A stretch of DNA of 64,000 bases from Sinorhizobium sp. 8-89 (GCF_030124325.1 NZ_JASKLR010000003.1:503370-567369), one strand, 5' to 3'. Numbered from the stretch's first letter, positions 1 through 7,999 are shown. Made by a program: numbers and translations. Notes: generated by a model from the sequence alone, not told the origin.

Positions 1-2
1 AA

Positions 3-2564
3 GCCAGCGGGCGGCTGAACCTCAAGGAGCAGCGCGCCTTCCGCGGCGACATCCTGATTGCCTCCAACCAGCCTTCGGGACTGGCGAACTGGCTGGCGGG
101 ATCGGTGGACCCGGCGATCCGCAAGCTGAAGACAGCCGGTTTTGCCGCCACCGTGAACCTGACGGATACGTTGCAGCAGTTCGAGAGCCTTGAGGTAGCG
201 GCAGGCCCCGCGACGCTCCGGGGGCGGATCGAACGCCAGTCCTTCGCGGAGCAGCAGCCGAGCCTTTCGCTGCAGCTCAAGGGCAACCGCATCGATCTGG
301 AGGCGCTGCAGGCACTGGCCGGTCTCGTCGCCGGTGATGCGTCGACCGGAACCCTGCTGCAGCACGCGATCGCTGCCGATCTCTCTGCCGAGGCTTTTTC
401 CGCCTTTGGTGAGGAGGCGCGGGACGTGCAGGCGGTGCTGACGCTCAAGAACGGACAGTTGCAGGCGGAGCGGGTGGCGATCGGCTCGCTTTCCGACGCG
501 CAGCTTGCCCTTTCCGGCCGGATGAGCGGTGGCTTCGATCAGCCGGTGCTCTCGGCGAAGATGAAGCTCGCCGCAAAGGACCTGACGCCCTTTCTTGAAA
601 TGATCGGCCGGCACACGGTCGCCCATCCGGCGCTGCAACGGCTGATCAAGGCCGGCCCCTATTATTCCGATGCCGCCTTCGACGTGACGCTGACAGCCGG
701 CAGCAACGAGGGCAGCGCGCCCGTCACCTTCGGCGTGATCGGCACCGCCAACGGCGGCAAGATCGCCGCAAGCTACCAGGCACCAGATGTCGCCCAGGCG
801 CTCGCCGGCAAGGGCATGCTGCTGGAGGCGACGCTCGAGAATCCGCACACGCCCGTCCTCATCGGACAGGCGGGCTTCGATCCGCTGCCGTTCGACGCCG
901 ATGCCAACGGTATCCTGGCGATAAAGCTGCAGAGCACCGAGGGTTCGAAGGCGAACGGTACGCTGACCTTTACCACCGAGAAGACGTCGCTCGCCACCAA
1001 GGGTGTCTTCGATCTTGCCCGCGACCACTATCTCGAGGGTCAGGCGAAGCTGACGCTGCAGACGGAGGATCTGGAGCCATTCCTGCTTCTTCAGGGAATC
1101 GGATTGCCGCAGATGGGCAGCGGACTGCCGGTGATGCTGTCGACTGACATCACCACCGATGCGGAAAAGATCGCCCTCTCGGCGATCGAAGGCAAGGCCG
1201 ACCAGAATGCCTTTACCGGCGCGCTCGCGATCGATCGAAAGACGGCCGGCAAGGCCGTCGGCGAACTTGCGCTGGATACGCTCGACCTCCCCTGGCTCGG
1301 CGAGGGCATCCTCGGTCAGTTCGAGGATGTGTCGACCGGCGGATTGTCGAGGGCACCGGTCGCGCAGCCGGCCTGGTCCGGGCTCGACGTCGCGTTGAAC
1401 GTCACCGCGAAGCAGTTCTGGCCTGGCGTCTACGGTCCCGTCACCGGCTTTGCCGGAAAACTCGAATGGAAGGGCGACGAGATTGCCGTGAGCGGTGCCA
1501 CCGGCGAGTGGTTGGGGGGCAAGCTCGAGGGGCGGCTGCAAATCGGCAACGCCAATGGCTCGGGCTTCCTGCGCTCGCGCTTCGATCTCAAGGGTGCCGA
1601 TCTCGCCGCTGCCGGATGGGCGCGCGAAAGTGGCCCGGTGGCGACCGGCCGGTTCGATCTGGCGGTTGCGATGGAGGCTTCGGGCGCGACCCCCCGCGCG
1701 ATGGCGCATTCGGCGAGCGGGTCGGGAACCGCGACGTTCAACGGCGTTACGCTGAACGGCATCAACACGGCAGCGCTGCCGCCGCTGATGGCCGCCGCCG
1801 ATGCCATGAAGACCGAGATCTCGCCCGAGGCGATCCGCAAGGCGGCAGAGAAACTGCTCTTCACCGGCCAGTCGGTCGTCGGTGTCGTCAAGGTGCCTTT
1901 CAGCGTTGCCGGCGGCACGGTCAGAGCGCAGAACGTCACGGCCGGCGATGGCAACGCCGCGTTCACCGGCGAGGCATCGTTCGATCTTGCCGACCAACAC
2001 ATGAACGGCGTGATCGACCTGGTGTTCCGGCCGGGCGAAGAGGCGCTTGCCGGCGCCGAACCGCGTGTGCGCTTCGGCTATGGCGGGCCGCTGAATGCGC
2101 CCGGTGTTACGGTCGACGTCACCGATCTTTCGAATTTCCTGTCGCTGAGGGCCTTCGAGCGGGAGCGGCGGCGCGTGGAAATGCTTCAGGCGAATGTGCT
2201 CGAGAAGCAGCGGCTTCGCCGAGAGGTGGCGCTTTACAAGGCGCGCGCGACCGAACGCGAGATTGCCCGGCGGAGGGCGATCGCCGAGGAACGCCACCGC
2301 CAGGCCGCGGCCGCAGAGGCGGCCCGGATGAAGGCCGAAGCCGAGGCGCGCGCTGCCGCCGAACGGCGCGCAGCCGAGGAGTTGCGCCTGCGCCTGCGGC
2401 AACTTCCGCCGCGCGGTGCCGTCGAGCAGAAGCCGCCCGCGCAAAACGTTGAGCGCGTCAACCCGCCGCCGCCAACCGGCGGCAGCGTTACCGACGAGAA
2501 TGCCGGCCCGCCGGCCGGGCAGGGCCTGAACTTCGACATGCTGCCCGACATCACGGTGCAATAA
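3..2564 (+). CDS. AsmA-family protein, 5' end outside window
   Basis: The reading frame is open from base 3, so the 5' end lies outside the window and no start can be given; about 853 residues are visible. The protein resembles AsmA/TamB-like envelope proteins of alphaproteobacteria: long stretches of repeated beta-rich segments followed by an AsmA-type C-terminal region (around GGTVRAQNVTAGDGNAAFTG). The tail after roughly residue 715 is a highly charged Arg/Glu/Ala coiled coil ending in a Pro-rich stretch. Such proteins sit in the inner membrane with a large periplasmic part and are linked to outer-membrane homeostasis and lipid transport. The family call rests on overall pattern; the N-terminal anchor cannot be seen. 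Confidence 0.75.
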   Translation, partial: ASGRLNLKEQRAFRGDILIASNQPSGLANWLAGSVDPAIRKLKTAGFAATVNLTDTLQQFESLEVAAGPATLRGRIERQSFAEQQPSLSLQLKGNRIDLEALQALAGLVAGDASTGTLLQHAIAADLSAEAFSAFGEEARDVQAVLTLKNGQLQAERVAIGSLSDAQLALSGRMSGGFDQPVLSAKMKLAAKDLTPFLEMIGRHTVAHPALQRLIKAGPYYSDAAFDVTLTAGSNEGSAPVTFGVIGTANGGKIAASYQAPDVAQALAGKGMLLEATLENPHTPVLIGQAGFDPLPFDADANGILAIKLQSTEGSKANGTLTFTTEKTSLATKGVFDLARDHYLEGQAKLTLQTEDLEPFLLLQGIGLPQMGSGLPVMLSTDITTDAEKIALSAIEGKADQNAFTGALAIDRKTAGKAVGELALDTLDLPWLGEGILGQFEDVSTGGLSRAPVAQPAWSGLDVALNVTAKQFWPGVYGPVTGFAGKLEWKGDEIAVSGATGEWLGGKLEGRLQIGNANGSGFLRSRFDLKGADLAAAGWARESGPVATGRFDLAVAMEASGATPRAMAHSASGSGTATFNGVTLNGINTAALPPLMAAADAMKTEISPEAIRKAAEKLLFTGQSVVGVVKVPFSVAGGTVRAQNVTAGDGNAAFTGEASFDLADQHMNGVIDLVFRPGEEALAGAEPRVRFGYGGPLNAPGVTVDVTDLSNFLSLRAFERERRRVEMLQANVLEKQRLRREVALYKARATEREIARRRAIAEERHRQAAAAEAARMKAEAEARAAAERRAAEELRLRLRQLPPRGAVEQKPPAQNVERVNPPPPTGGSVTDENAGPPAGQGLNFDMLPDITVQ

Positions 2565-2567
2565 GCG

Positions 2568-2612
2568 GGATGAGGAAAAGTGCGCAGCGGTTTTCCGCCC
2601 GCATCCAGCACC
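2568..2612. repeat. Short palindromic intergenic repeat (GGAAAAGTGCG type)
   Basis: The sequence just after the AsmA stop, ending GCGGTTTTCCGCCCGCAT, is a single copy of the unit that occurs in tandem after folA at 10276 and, diverged, at 53396. Its core pairs GGAAAA with TTTTCC and could form a small hairpin. It is probably an interspersed element that may also act as a transcript 3' end. Confidence 0.6.
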
Positions 2613-2714
2613 CTTGGCGCCAAAAATCGGCAAACATCCCTAGAATTTTAGTGGCCCACTTGAAGCCGCATTAGCATCCCTCGGTCACAATGTGCCTACA
2701 ACTGGGGTTGCGAG

Positions 2715-3581
2715 ATGAAATCGCTTGAGCTGGGGCTTGATCGCCGCGCAGTCATCCGGATCGTGAACTGTACCCTCGGCGGCACCGTCGGCTGCGCGGC
2801 GATCGCCATGCTCATCACCTATTATTGCACTGCCCGCTTCGGTGCGGAGGTGATGGCCACCACGCTCAGGCTTGCCTTCTACATTCCCTTGCTTCTCGCC
2901 ATTCCGCTCTTTGCCTTCATCGGCGTCAAGATGCAGCAACTGGCATTGGCTAACCGGCTCCTCGTGCAGGCAAGCCGCTATGACGGCTTGACGGGTTGCC
3001 TCAACCGCAGCGCCTTCACTGCTGATGTCATCGACTTCTTCGCGAAGCAGGATCTCACGCCGTTTCCGCCGACATCGGCGCTCCTGATCCTCGATGCCGA
3101 CCATTTCAAGAAGATCAATGATTGCCACGGCCACCTTGCCGGCGATGCGGCGCTCGTCGCAATTGCTGCGGTACTGCGCGGTGCCATCGGCGATGACGGT
3201 GTGGTCGGGCGGCTCGGCGGCGAGGAATTCGGGGTTTTCGTGCGCTCGACCGATCCGGGCGCGGTCGGCGGATTGGCGGAGCGCATCCGCCTTGGTGTCG
3301 CAGAGGATGGATTGCCGGAAGGCGGCTGCACAGATGCGGTCACCGTCAGCATCGGCATTGCCCTCTTCACCTATCCGGCCGTCTACGAGGACATTTTCAA
3401 GATTGCCGACGACCAGCTTTATCTCGCCAAGGGCGCCGGGCGGAACTGTATCTGCATGATGGAGCACTCGCACACGCCAAGCGACATACGCGCCATGGCC
3501 GAGCAATTGCGCAGCGGTTTTGCGGAGTTCGACGCCCGGCCGCGCGCGGAACGCACAGGAGAGGGCGGTCAGCCGTGGTAG
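2715..3581 (+). CDS. Membrane-anchored diguanylate cyclase (GGDEF)
   Basis: 288 residues. Two hydrophobic segments (about residues 17-38 and 52-72) anchor a C-terminal GGDEF domain (about 85-270). The active-site motif reads GGEEF at 168-172, an active variant in this family, and the metal/substrate region DADHFKKIND at 127-136 is intact. The product would make cyclic di-GMP from two GTP. The RxxD inhibitory site expected five residues upstream of GGEEF is not present (GDDG there), so product inhibition through that site is unlikely. There is no obvious periplasmic sensor domain between the two helices. It stands alone on the plus strand. Confidence 0.88.
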   Translation: MKSLELGLDRRAVIRIVNCTLGGTVGCAAIAMLITYYCTARFGAEVMATTLRLAFYIPLLLAIPLFAFIGVKMQQLALANRLLVQASRYDGLTGCLNRSAFTADVIDFFAKQDLTPFPPTSALLILDADHFKKINDCHGHLAGDAALVAIAAVLRGAIGDDGVVGRLGGEEFGVFVRSTDPGAVGGLAERIRLGVAEDGLPEGGCTDAVTVSIGIALFTYPAVYEDIFKIADDQLYLAKGAGRNCICMMEHSHTPSDIRAMAEQLRSGFAEFDARPRAERTGEGGQPW

Positions 3582-3604
3582 CTGGCAGGGCGCTGATCCA
3601 TGCA

Positions 3605-3736
3605 GTTCCCTACAGCGTCGTTAGGGGGCTTCGGTTGCCTCCGCCGTGCATCTCTCAGACGCACGATGGTCGCTGTAACACTTTGAATTGCTGATTTATC
3701 CTTAGATCGATCCCGATTTAAGGAATCATGCAGTAG
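3605..3736. repeat. RIME-like intergenic palindromic element
   Basis: Two neighbouring palindromic arms: one around the CGCCGTGCAT / GACGCACGATGGTCGCTG block and one formed by ATTTATCCTTAGATCG and CGATTTAAGGAATCATGC. Related copies lie at 32513, 42170, 44527 and 60190. The two-palindrome layout fits the Rhizobium-specific intergenic mosaic elements; the family name is from memory of their layout and was not aligned. The right end runs into the last codons of the RHH gene. Confidence 0.6.
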
Positions 3737-3947
3737 CGTGCGATTTTACCCAGGCGAGGACGTAGACGCGGAGCGCCGAGGAGAGATTGCCGTCAGGGTT
3801 GCGCCCGTCGTCGACTTCGGCAATCAGCCGGGCAAGCGGCATGCCACGGATCTGCGCGATCGATTTCAATTCCTGCCAGAACGGTTCTTCGAGGGTAATG
3901 CTCGTTCTATGTCCGTGCAGGGTGGCGGAATGCTTGACGATCGTCAT
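3726..3947 (-). CDS. Ribbon-helix-helix domain protein
   Basis: 73 residues. The core (RTSITLEEPFWQELKSIAQIRGMPLARLIAEVD) has the beta-strand then two-helix pattern of a ribbon-helix-helix DNA-binding fold, as in the small RHH proteins common in Rhizobiales. The order RHH protein, DUF4169 protein, sspB on one strand is a recurrent rhizobial arrangement. DNA binding is inferred from the fold; no target is known. It is separated from the DUF4169 gene by about 130 bases and could have its own promoter. Confidence 0.75.
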   Translation of the reverse strand: MTIVKHSATLHGHRTSITLEEPFWQELKSIAQIRGMPLARLIAEVDDGRNPDGNLSSALRVYVLAWVKSHATA

Positions 3948-4078
3948 CGCTTATAAACCGATTCAAGGTGTTGGCACTCCGATTCCGGAACCGGGCTCAA
4001 GTCTTTGCGGTCGAATCGTTTTTGGGTGGTGACGACGCGGATGCTGCAGCGAGCGTCTGTTTTGACGCGCGGTGCCAG

Positions 4079-4306
4079 TCAGGTCTTTTCCGTGTCGGAG
4101 GCGCCGTCCGCTGAACGCGCGATGGCCGGCGTTTCCAGCCGGCCCTGATCGAGCTTCTTCGATGCCTTTTCGTTCAGGGCGCGGGTGAGCGACTTTTCAG
4201 TCTTGGTGCGGCCGAAGGCAACACGGTTCTGCTCGGCCTGCTTTTCCTTCTCGGAGCGGGCCTGCTTCTTGCGGAACTGGCGCAGATTGACGATCTCGCC
4301 GGCCAT
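4079..4306 (-). CDS. DUF4169 family protein
   Basis: 75 residues, very rich in Lys/Arg/Glu, beginning MAGEIVNLRQFRKKQARSEK, the signature N-terminus of DUF4169. Function unknown. It lies 18 bases downstream of sspB on the same strand, so it is likely co-transcribed. The high charge and absence of hydrophobic core suggest a largely disordered or RNA/protein-binding peptide. Confidence 0.8.
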   Translation of the reverse strand: MAGEIVNLRQFRKKQARSEKEKQAEQNRVAFGRTKTEKSLTRALNEKASKKLDQGRLETPAIARSADGASDTEKT

Positions 4307-4324
4307 GGGCCGCCTCCGTATCGG

Positions 4325-4837
4325 TCAGTTCTTTTTTCGGAAGGAGTCGAGCGAGACGACCGAGGCACCGCCGTTTTTCGGTTCACCCGGCTTTTCAGTG
4401 CTCTTCTCGGCGGGTTCGTCGTCACCTTCGCTGACGGGATAGGCGGTGATCTCCGCCGTTTCCTCTTCTTCCTCGGTGGCGGCGACGTCAAACTCCAGTT
4501 CGAAATTGACCGACGGGTCGTAGAAGCCGCGGACGGCATTGAAGGGGATGACAAGTTTCTCCGGCGTGTCGGAGAAGGAGAGGCCGATCTCGAAGCCGGC
4601 GTCGCTGACCTTCAGGTCCCAGAACTGATGCTGAACGACGATCGTCATCTGTTCAGGATATTTCGCCTTCAGATGCTGCGAGATGCGTACGCCGGGGGCG
4701 CCGGTCAGAAAGGTGATGAAGAAATGGTGGTCGCCGGGCAGATGACCCGTGGCTGCGACTTCGGCCAGCACCTTGCGAATGACACCGCGAAGCGCGTCCT
4801 GCGCCAGAATGTCGTAGCGTATGTGGTCCTGGCCCAT
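4325..4837 (-). CDS. sspB: SspB-type ClpXP adaptor
   Basis: 170 residues from the ATG at 4837, preceded by GGGGATC at good spacing; the frame is open further upstream but without a better start. The globular part (MGQDHIRYDILAQDALRGV to about residue 125, with FFITFLTGAPGVRIS) is the SspB substrate-binding fold. An acidic Glu/Thr-rich linker follows, then the C-terminal tail VVSLDSFRKKN, which matches the short ClpX-binding tail of alphaproteobacterial SspB. It delivers ssrA-tagged proteins to ClpXP. The tmRNA gene that encodes the tag lies immediately upstream on the same strand. Confidence 0.92.
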   Translation of the reverse strand: MGQDHIRYDILAQDALRGVIRKVLAEVAATGHLPGDHHFFITFLTGAPGVRISQHLKAKYPEQMTIVVQHQFWDLKVSDAGFEIGLSFSDTPEKLVIPFNAVRGFYDPSVNFELEFDVAATEEEEETAEITAYPVSEGDDEPAEKSTEKPGEPKNGGASVVSLDSFRKKN

Positions 4838-4984
4838 GTGATCCCCGTCTTCTCTTAGACTCAACTGCTGCATGTCACGCCACAGCAACTCTTGCGCACC
4901 GAAGCGGTATGCAGCGCTGTACGGACACTCCTTTGCCCCGTCCGCTTATGACGAGTCAATTATCAAGCATCTATAGACCATTTC

Positions 4985-5324
4985 GCGACAGGGGAGAAGG
5001 TGAAGGCTTCTGTTGCCAGGTGCCTTCGGACCCCGCCTTACGGTGCTACCCGGAAGGACTTGATTTGAAGTGCCGCACCGCCGTTAGGCAGCGAGACGTG
5101 CTTCAGCATAGTTGTCGTTTGCAACTATAAGTTTAGCCCGATAACGGTGGTACAATGCCGAGCAAAAAGTCGATCTTTACGCCCTTGTCGATCCTATTTC
5201 GCCCCCATCAAAAGCCGGTCCGCATTTCCAGGCCGGTTTTTGGTGGAGGCGCCGGGTACCGCCCCCGGGTCCAATGGGTTTATTGCATCGCCCGTTTATT
5301 GCCATAGCCGCCCGAAGACGGCAC
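4985..5324 (-). ncRNA. ssrA: tmRNA, two-piece (circularly permuted) form
   Basis: On the minus strand the tag frame GCA AAC GAC AAC TAT ... GCC TAA lies at 5122-5084 and encodes ANDNYAEARLAA, following the charged Ala. The coding piece begins GGGGGCG at 5206. The acceptor piece, transcribed first, ends CGCCTCC-ACCA at 5254-5241. GGGGGCG and CGCCTCC form a 7-bp acceptor stem, and CCGGG-GGCGGTA-CCCGG forms the T arm. This permuted order with an intervening segment (about 5207-5240) to be excised is the known alphaproteobacterial two-piece tmRNA. Outer ends are approximate: the 5' end is set by the promoter at 5330-5358 and the 3' end is estimated. Confidence 0.93.
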
Positions 5325-5329
5325 ACGTC

Positions 5330-5358
5330 ATATAGGTCTTTCCGCAGGCCAAGAAAAG
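5330..5358 (-). promoter_or_regulatory. ssrA: Sigma70-like promoter for tmRNA
   Basis: On the minus strand, CTTTTC (5358-5353), 17 bases, then CTATAT (5335-5330). CTATAT is a perfect rhizobial -10; the -35 departs from CTTGAC. Transcription would start near 5324, just ahead of the acceptor piece. Confidence 0.5.
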
Positions 5359-5510
5359 GGCCGCGAGGGAGAATATGACAGATATATTATCCCGGATACG
5401 GCCCTTACTGAAACGCCTTGACATACCCGATCAGCGTGAAAAACTCCCGCTGCTGCACGCGGTTCGCGAAAAGGGCAGCCGCTTGAGAGCAAGTGCAAAC
5501 TGGAGGCATC

Positions 5511-5819
5511 ATGACTGATTATCTCGCAGACGTGCAGAAATACGACAGCGGCGCCGACGAAGCTGTTGTCAACAAGATCGTGCGCCATCTCGGCATCGCC
5601 CTTCGCAACAAGGATTCGTCTCTCGTTTCGGCCTCGGACCCCAAGGAACTCGACCGCGTCAAGGAAAAGTGGTGTGAAAAGAAGCTCGGCGTCGGCGGTG
5701 CGGACGCTGACGCGGCAATCGCCGCCACGGCCAAGGCGATGGCGGACGACCGCACCAAGTCACGCGTGACGTTCTATTACCTGGTGGCCAAGAACCTCGG
5801 CAAGCTCCAGGTCCTCTGA
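5511..5819 (+). CDS. DUF2853 family protein
   Basis: 102 residues starting MTDYLADVQKYDSGADE, placed at the ATG at 5511 because CTGGAGGC sits seven bases upstream; an earlier in-frame start would include the ribosome site. The sequence fits DUF2853, a small cytoplasmic helical family common in Rhizobiales with no established function. The C-terminal half (TAKAMADDRTKSRVTFYYLVAKNLGKL) is well conserved in the family as I remember it. Confidence 0.8.
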   Translation: MTDYLADVQKYDSGADEAVVNKIVRHLGIALRNKDSSLVSASDPKELDRVKEKWCEKKLGVGGADADAAIAATAKAMADDRTKSRVTFYYLVAKNLGKLQVL

Positions 5820-5907
5820 TTCGTAGGGATTCTCCGGATTCCCCGGCACCGCGCGACCCGTCGGGTACGCAGGGGGGCGCTGTAGTGGTTTGAATCGGGG
5901 AAATTTT

Positions 5908-5942
5908 TTCGTGATCCCGGCCGAACGGCCCGGGATCACGAA
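5908..5942. terminator. Long hairpin between convergent genes
   Basis: TTCGTGATCCCGG (5908-5920) pairs perfectly with CCGGGATCACGAA (5930-5942) around a 9-base centre. It lies between the convergent DUF2853 and DUF2267 genes and probably terminates both transcripts. The T tract precedes the hairpin on the plus strand rather than following it, so it is not a textbook intrinsic terminator. Confidence 0.55.
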
Positions 5943-6007
5943 CGGAATGTATTTTTGCCGGTTCACGCCAAATGGAAGGCGAGCGGAAGCCGCCTGACCG
6001 TTTCGTG

Positions 6008-6460
6008 TTACGCCTGCTCCTTGGTGCCGACACTGTCGGGCCAGAGAGCTCGGATTTCCTTCGGCAGCGTATCTCGCACCTTTACCGATTGGCCGAGATC
6101 TATGTGCCGCGCGAGAACCTGAAACACCGATTTCGTGGCTTCGACGGGATTGACGGGACGGCCGGGTTTCAGTCCATCCGTAACACATTGCAGAAATTCG
6201 TCGAGCGACCGCGTCGCCTTGTCGGGCCGATGGTTCGGTCGGTATTGATCGTAGTAGGCGCCCCGCACGAGCAGCGGCAGCTCCGCGCCAAGATGCGCGG
6301 CCACCTCCGGAGGAATCCTGTCACGCAGCGCCCTCAACACGACGTTCAATATATGCCAGGCGACTTTGCGGTTCGGGCCATGATGCTCCATGATCTCGCC
6401 GAGCCAGATATTGGTGGTTTGCAGGGTTTTGTCGAAAACTTCGAGGCCTGTCGCACTCAT
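6008..6460 (-). CDS. DUF2267 family protein
   Basis: 150 residues from the ATG at 6460; GAGAGG lies eight bases upstream, favouring this start over the GTG at 6466. The sequence matches DUF2267: an N-terminal TGLEVFDKTLQTTNIWLGEI segment, then the helical repeat LRALRDRIPPEVAAHLGAELPLLVRGAYYDQY, repeated more loosely after residue 85. Family members are soluble all-alpha proteins of unknown function, often found with stress-response genes, which fits the EcfG-type promoter region that begins 140 bases away on the other strand. Confidence 0.82.
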   Translation of the reverse strand: MSATGLEVFDKTLQTTNIWLGEIMEHHGPNRKVAWHILNVVLRALRDRIPPEVAAHLGAELPLLVRGAYYDQYRPNHRPDKATRSLDEFLQCVTDGLKPGRPVNPVEATKSVFQVLARHIDLGQSVKVRDTLPKEIRALWPDSVGTKEQA

Positions 6461-6602
6461 CGTCACACCTCTCTCGCGGTCGATCGTTGATAACTCAAAG
6501 ATCTAACCCGAGGCGGCGGAGTTTGTTTCGTCGCTTGACCGAGAAGATCCCGCCAGCGCACTCGAATGCGGAGGAAACGGGCTCGCACTCGCCGCCAATC
6601 TC

Positions 6603-6627
6603 GGAACCTTCGCGGGTCCGCCGGGTT
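6603..6627 (+). promoter_or_regulatory. EcfG/RpoE2-type general stress promoter
   Basis: GGAAC (6603-6607), 16 bases, GGTT (6624-6627), close to the alphaproteobacterial general-stress consensus GGAAC-N16/17-CGTT. It points toward the three small genes at 6720-7448. The transcript would start near 6633. Confidence 0.6.
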
Positions 6628-6719
6628 AAGCCAGTAGATATGCCCGGCCGAAACGATGACGCAGGTCGGGCAGAACATGATCAGCAAAACACGAAAGGGC
6701 AGATACGGAGGGAAGTCCG

Positions 6720-6926
6720 ATGACATCTTCCAAGCATCAGAAGACACGCCGCCCCAGCGACAAGGATCTGAAGCAGGATCCGGGAATCGGCCGGAGCAAG
6801 GGCATCCAGGGCCCATCCGACTACGAAATGCTGAAGCGCGGCAACACCATCGAAGGCGATGTCGAGAACGATACGACCACGCAGGGCGGTGCGAACCCGC
6901 GCCAGCGCGGCCGGACGAATAAATAG
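6720..6926 (+). CDS. Small hydrophilic protein, possible stress protein
   Basis: 68 residues with almost no hydrophobic content (Lys, Arg, Gly, Asn, Gln, Asp rich), probably disordered. GAGGGAAG lies just upstream of the ATG. It is the first of three tiny genes in a row behind the EcfG-type promoter, a setting seen for many general-stress genes of Rhizobiales. I do not recognise a named domain. Function unknown. Confidence 0.65.
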   Translation: MTSSKHQKTRRPSDKDLKQDPGIGRSKGIQGPSDYEMLKRGNTIEGDVENDTTTQGGANPRQRGRTNK

Positions 6927-6937
6927 GAGGAAAGGCA

Positions 6938-7180
6938 ATGGTCGGCAAGAAGACGCATGAACAGCAACAGCGCGTGCTTCAGGGCCGCGAGGATACGTCG
7001 AACGCCGGCAAGGATTTCGGCGCCGCGGAGAAGCTCCGGCGCTCCGACGCCTTGCGAAAGGCTCATCGCAAGGGGGCGGAACTGGATGCCGAGCACGCCG
7101 ATGCACGCGAGCCGGACGAGCGCAGCATGACGCGCGGAAAGAACCAGGAAAGCAGGCATCACAAGGGTGCGGAGAACTGA
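6938..7180 (+). CDS. Small charged hypothetical protein
   Basis: 80 residues, strongly polar (Glu, Arg, Lys, Asp, His), no membrane segment or Cys. AGGAGGAAAGG is an excellent ribosome site, 12 bases after the previous stop, so it is very likely translated and co-transcribed with its neighbour. Family not recognised; the composition suggests a disordered protein like the desiccation- or stress-linked small proteins of this group, which is inference only. Confidence 0.65.
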   Translation: MVGKKTHEQQQRVLQGREDTSNAGKDFGAAEKLRRSDALRKAHRKGAELDAEHADAREPDERSMTRGKNQESRHHKGAEN

Positions 7181-7229
7181 GGCTAAGACTTCTCTTAGCG
7201 CCATCCGAGATAATGAAAGGAGACGGACC

Positions 7230-7448
7230 ATGGCTCACGCCAGTCGCAAGCATGTGGGCAAGCCGGACAAAGGCAAGGGTTCGGGCAGCGGTGCACAGAC
7301 CGAAGTGAAAAGGGGCGTTCTTGGTGAGAACGACGTTCTTTCCAATCGAGACAAAGCGCAGCATTCCGATGCACGTGGCCTCGATGAAAAGGCAGTGAGA
7401 AACGAGCAATACCAGGATCACGCCGGCAACCGGCGCCCTGCGAAATGA
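7230..7448 (+). CDS. Small charged hypothetical protein
   Basis: 72 residues from the ATG at 7230, chosen because GAAAGGAG is seven to ten bases upstream; the frame stays open to 7167 without a ribosome site. The protein is Lys/Gly/Ser/Asp rich (MAHASRKHVGKPDKGKGSGS) and probably disordered. It is third in the row behind the EcfG-type promoter. No family recognised. Confidence 0.6.
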   Translation: MAHASRKHVGKPDKGKGSGSGAQTEVKRGVLGENDVLSNRDKAQHSDARGLDEKAVRNEQYQDHAGNRRPAK

Positions 7449-7486
7449 TTGGACGGGCGGCGGCGCTGCTCCGAAACACATAAACT

Positions 7487-7903
7487 TTAGCGCCGCCACG
7501 GCGGCACGAAGCGCCTGTCGTCATAGGAAGCGAGATATCCCGTGTGTGCGGGGGAAGCCAAAAGCCTCGCTTTGAGATAGGCGAATGCGTCGCAGGTTGC
7601 GCCGGATCTCGCTGGCATGACACTGATCAGCTTTCGAAAATTCCACGGCCGCCCTACCGCCTCCAGCCGATCAAGTCGATGGAGGGTGGCCGGATCGACT
7701 TGATAAAGCTCGCCCCTGACGTGATGGCCTTGACCCGGTTCGTCCAGCATCATCGGAGCGAGCCACGGCCCGGCAATGAGCATCGGATATTTCCTGGTTG
7801 TCCGATAAAAACCAATAAAGCGCGCCCGGGCGAGACCTCGCCGATGCAGCGGAAAGCCTCTCTTCAAGGTGCCGAACACAAAAACGAGTGCGGTTTCGGG
7901 CAT
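7487..7903 (-). CDS. Gamma-glutamylcyclotransferase-like (AIG2/GGCT fold) protein
   Basis: 138 residues from the ATG at 7903, giving the family's normal N-terminus: ETALVFVFGTLKRGFPLH, where YGTLK/FGTLK is the substrate-binding loop of the GGCT fold. The middle VRGELYQVDPATLHRLDRLEA contains the usual conserved segment, including the position of the catalytic acid (E of GELY or nearby). Enzymes of this family cyclise gamma-glutamyl amines or amino acids to release 5-oxoproline; the exact substrate cannot be told. It faces the small stress genes and has its own EcfG-type promoter. Confidence 0.8.
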   Translation of the reverse strand: MPETALVFVFGTLKRGFPLHRRGLARARFIGFYRTTRKYPMLIAGPWLAPMMLDEPGQGHHVRGELYQVDPATLHRLDRLEAVGRPWNFRKLISVMPARSGATCDAFAYLKARLLASPAHTGYLASYDDRRFVPPWRR

Positions 7904-7939
7904 GATCCGGGTAGACCAGCGCAAGCGTTCTTGTTCAAG

Positions 7940-7965
7940 AACGCGGGGAACCTCTGCTGCGTTCC
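7940..7965 (-). promoter_or_regulatory. EcfG/RpoE2-type promoter for the GGCT-like gene
   Basis: On the minus strand GGAAC (7965-7961), 17 bases, CGTT (7943-7940). This exactly matches the general-stress sigma consensus and would give a leader of about 30 bases before the ATG at 7903. Confidence 0.65.
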
Positions 7966-7999
7966 CTTGAGTGCGTTCCGTTGACTGCGTTCCCTTGAC
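7958..7999. repeat. Three 14-bp direct repeats carrying the -35 motif
   Basis: TGCGTTCCCTTGAG, TGCGTTCCGTTGAC and TGCGTTCCCTTGAC lie back to back. Each carries, on the minus strand, a GGAACGCA element identical to the -35 of the adjacent EcfG-type promoter. Confidence 0.75.

Noticed and set aside
3957..4078. Short reading frames opposite and between the RHH and DUF4169 genes
   Set aside because: No ribosome sites, and composition is not protein-like.
7958..7999. LexA (GTTC-N7-GTTC) sites in the GTTCC repeats
   Set aside because: GTTC copies are 14 bases apart, not the 11 required; the minus-strand reading as an EcfG -35 element fits better.
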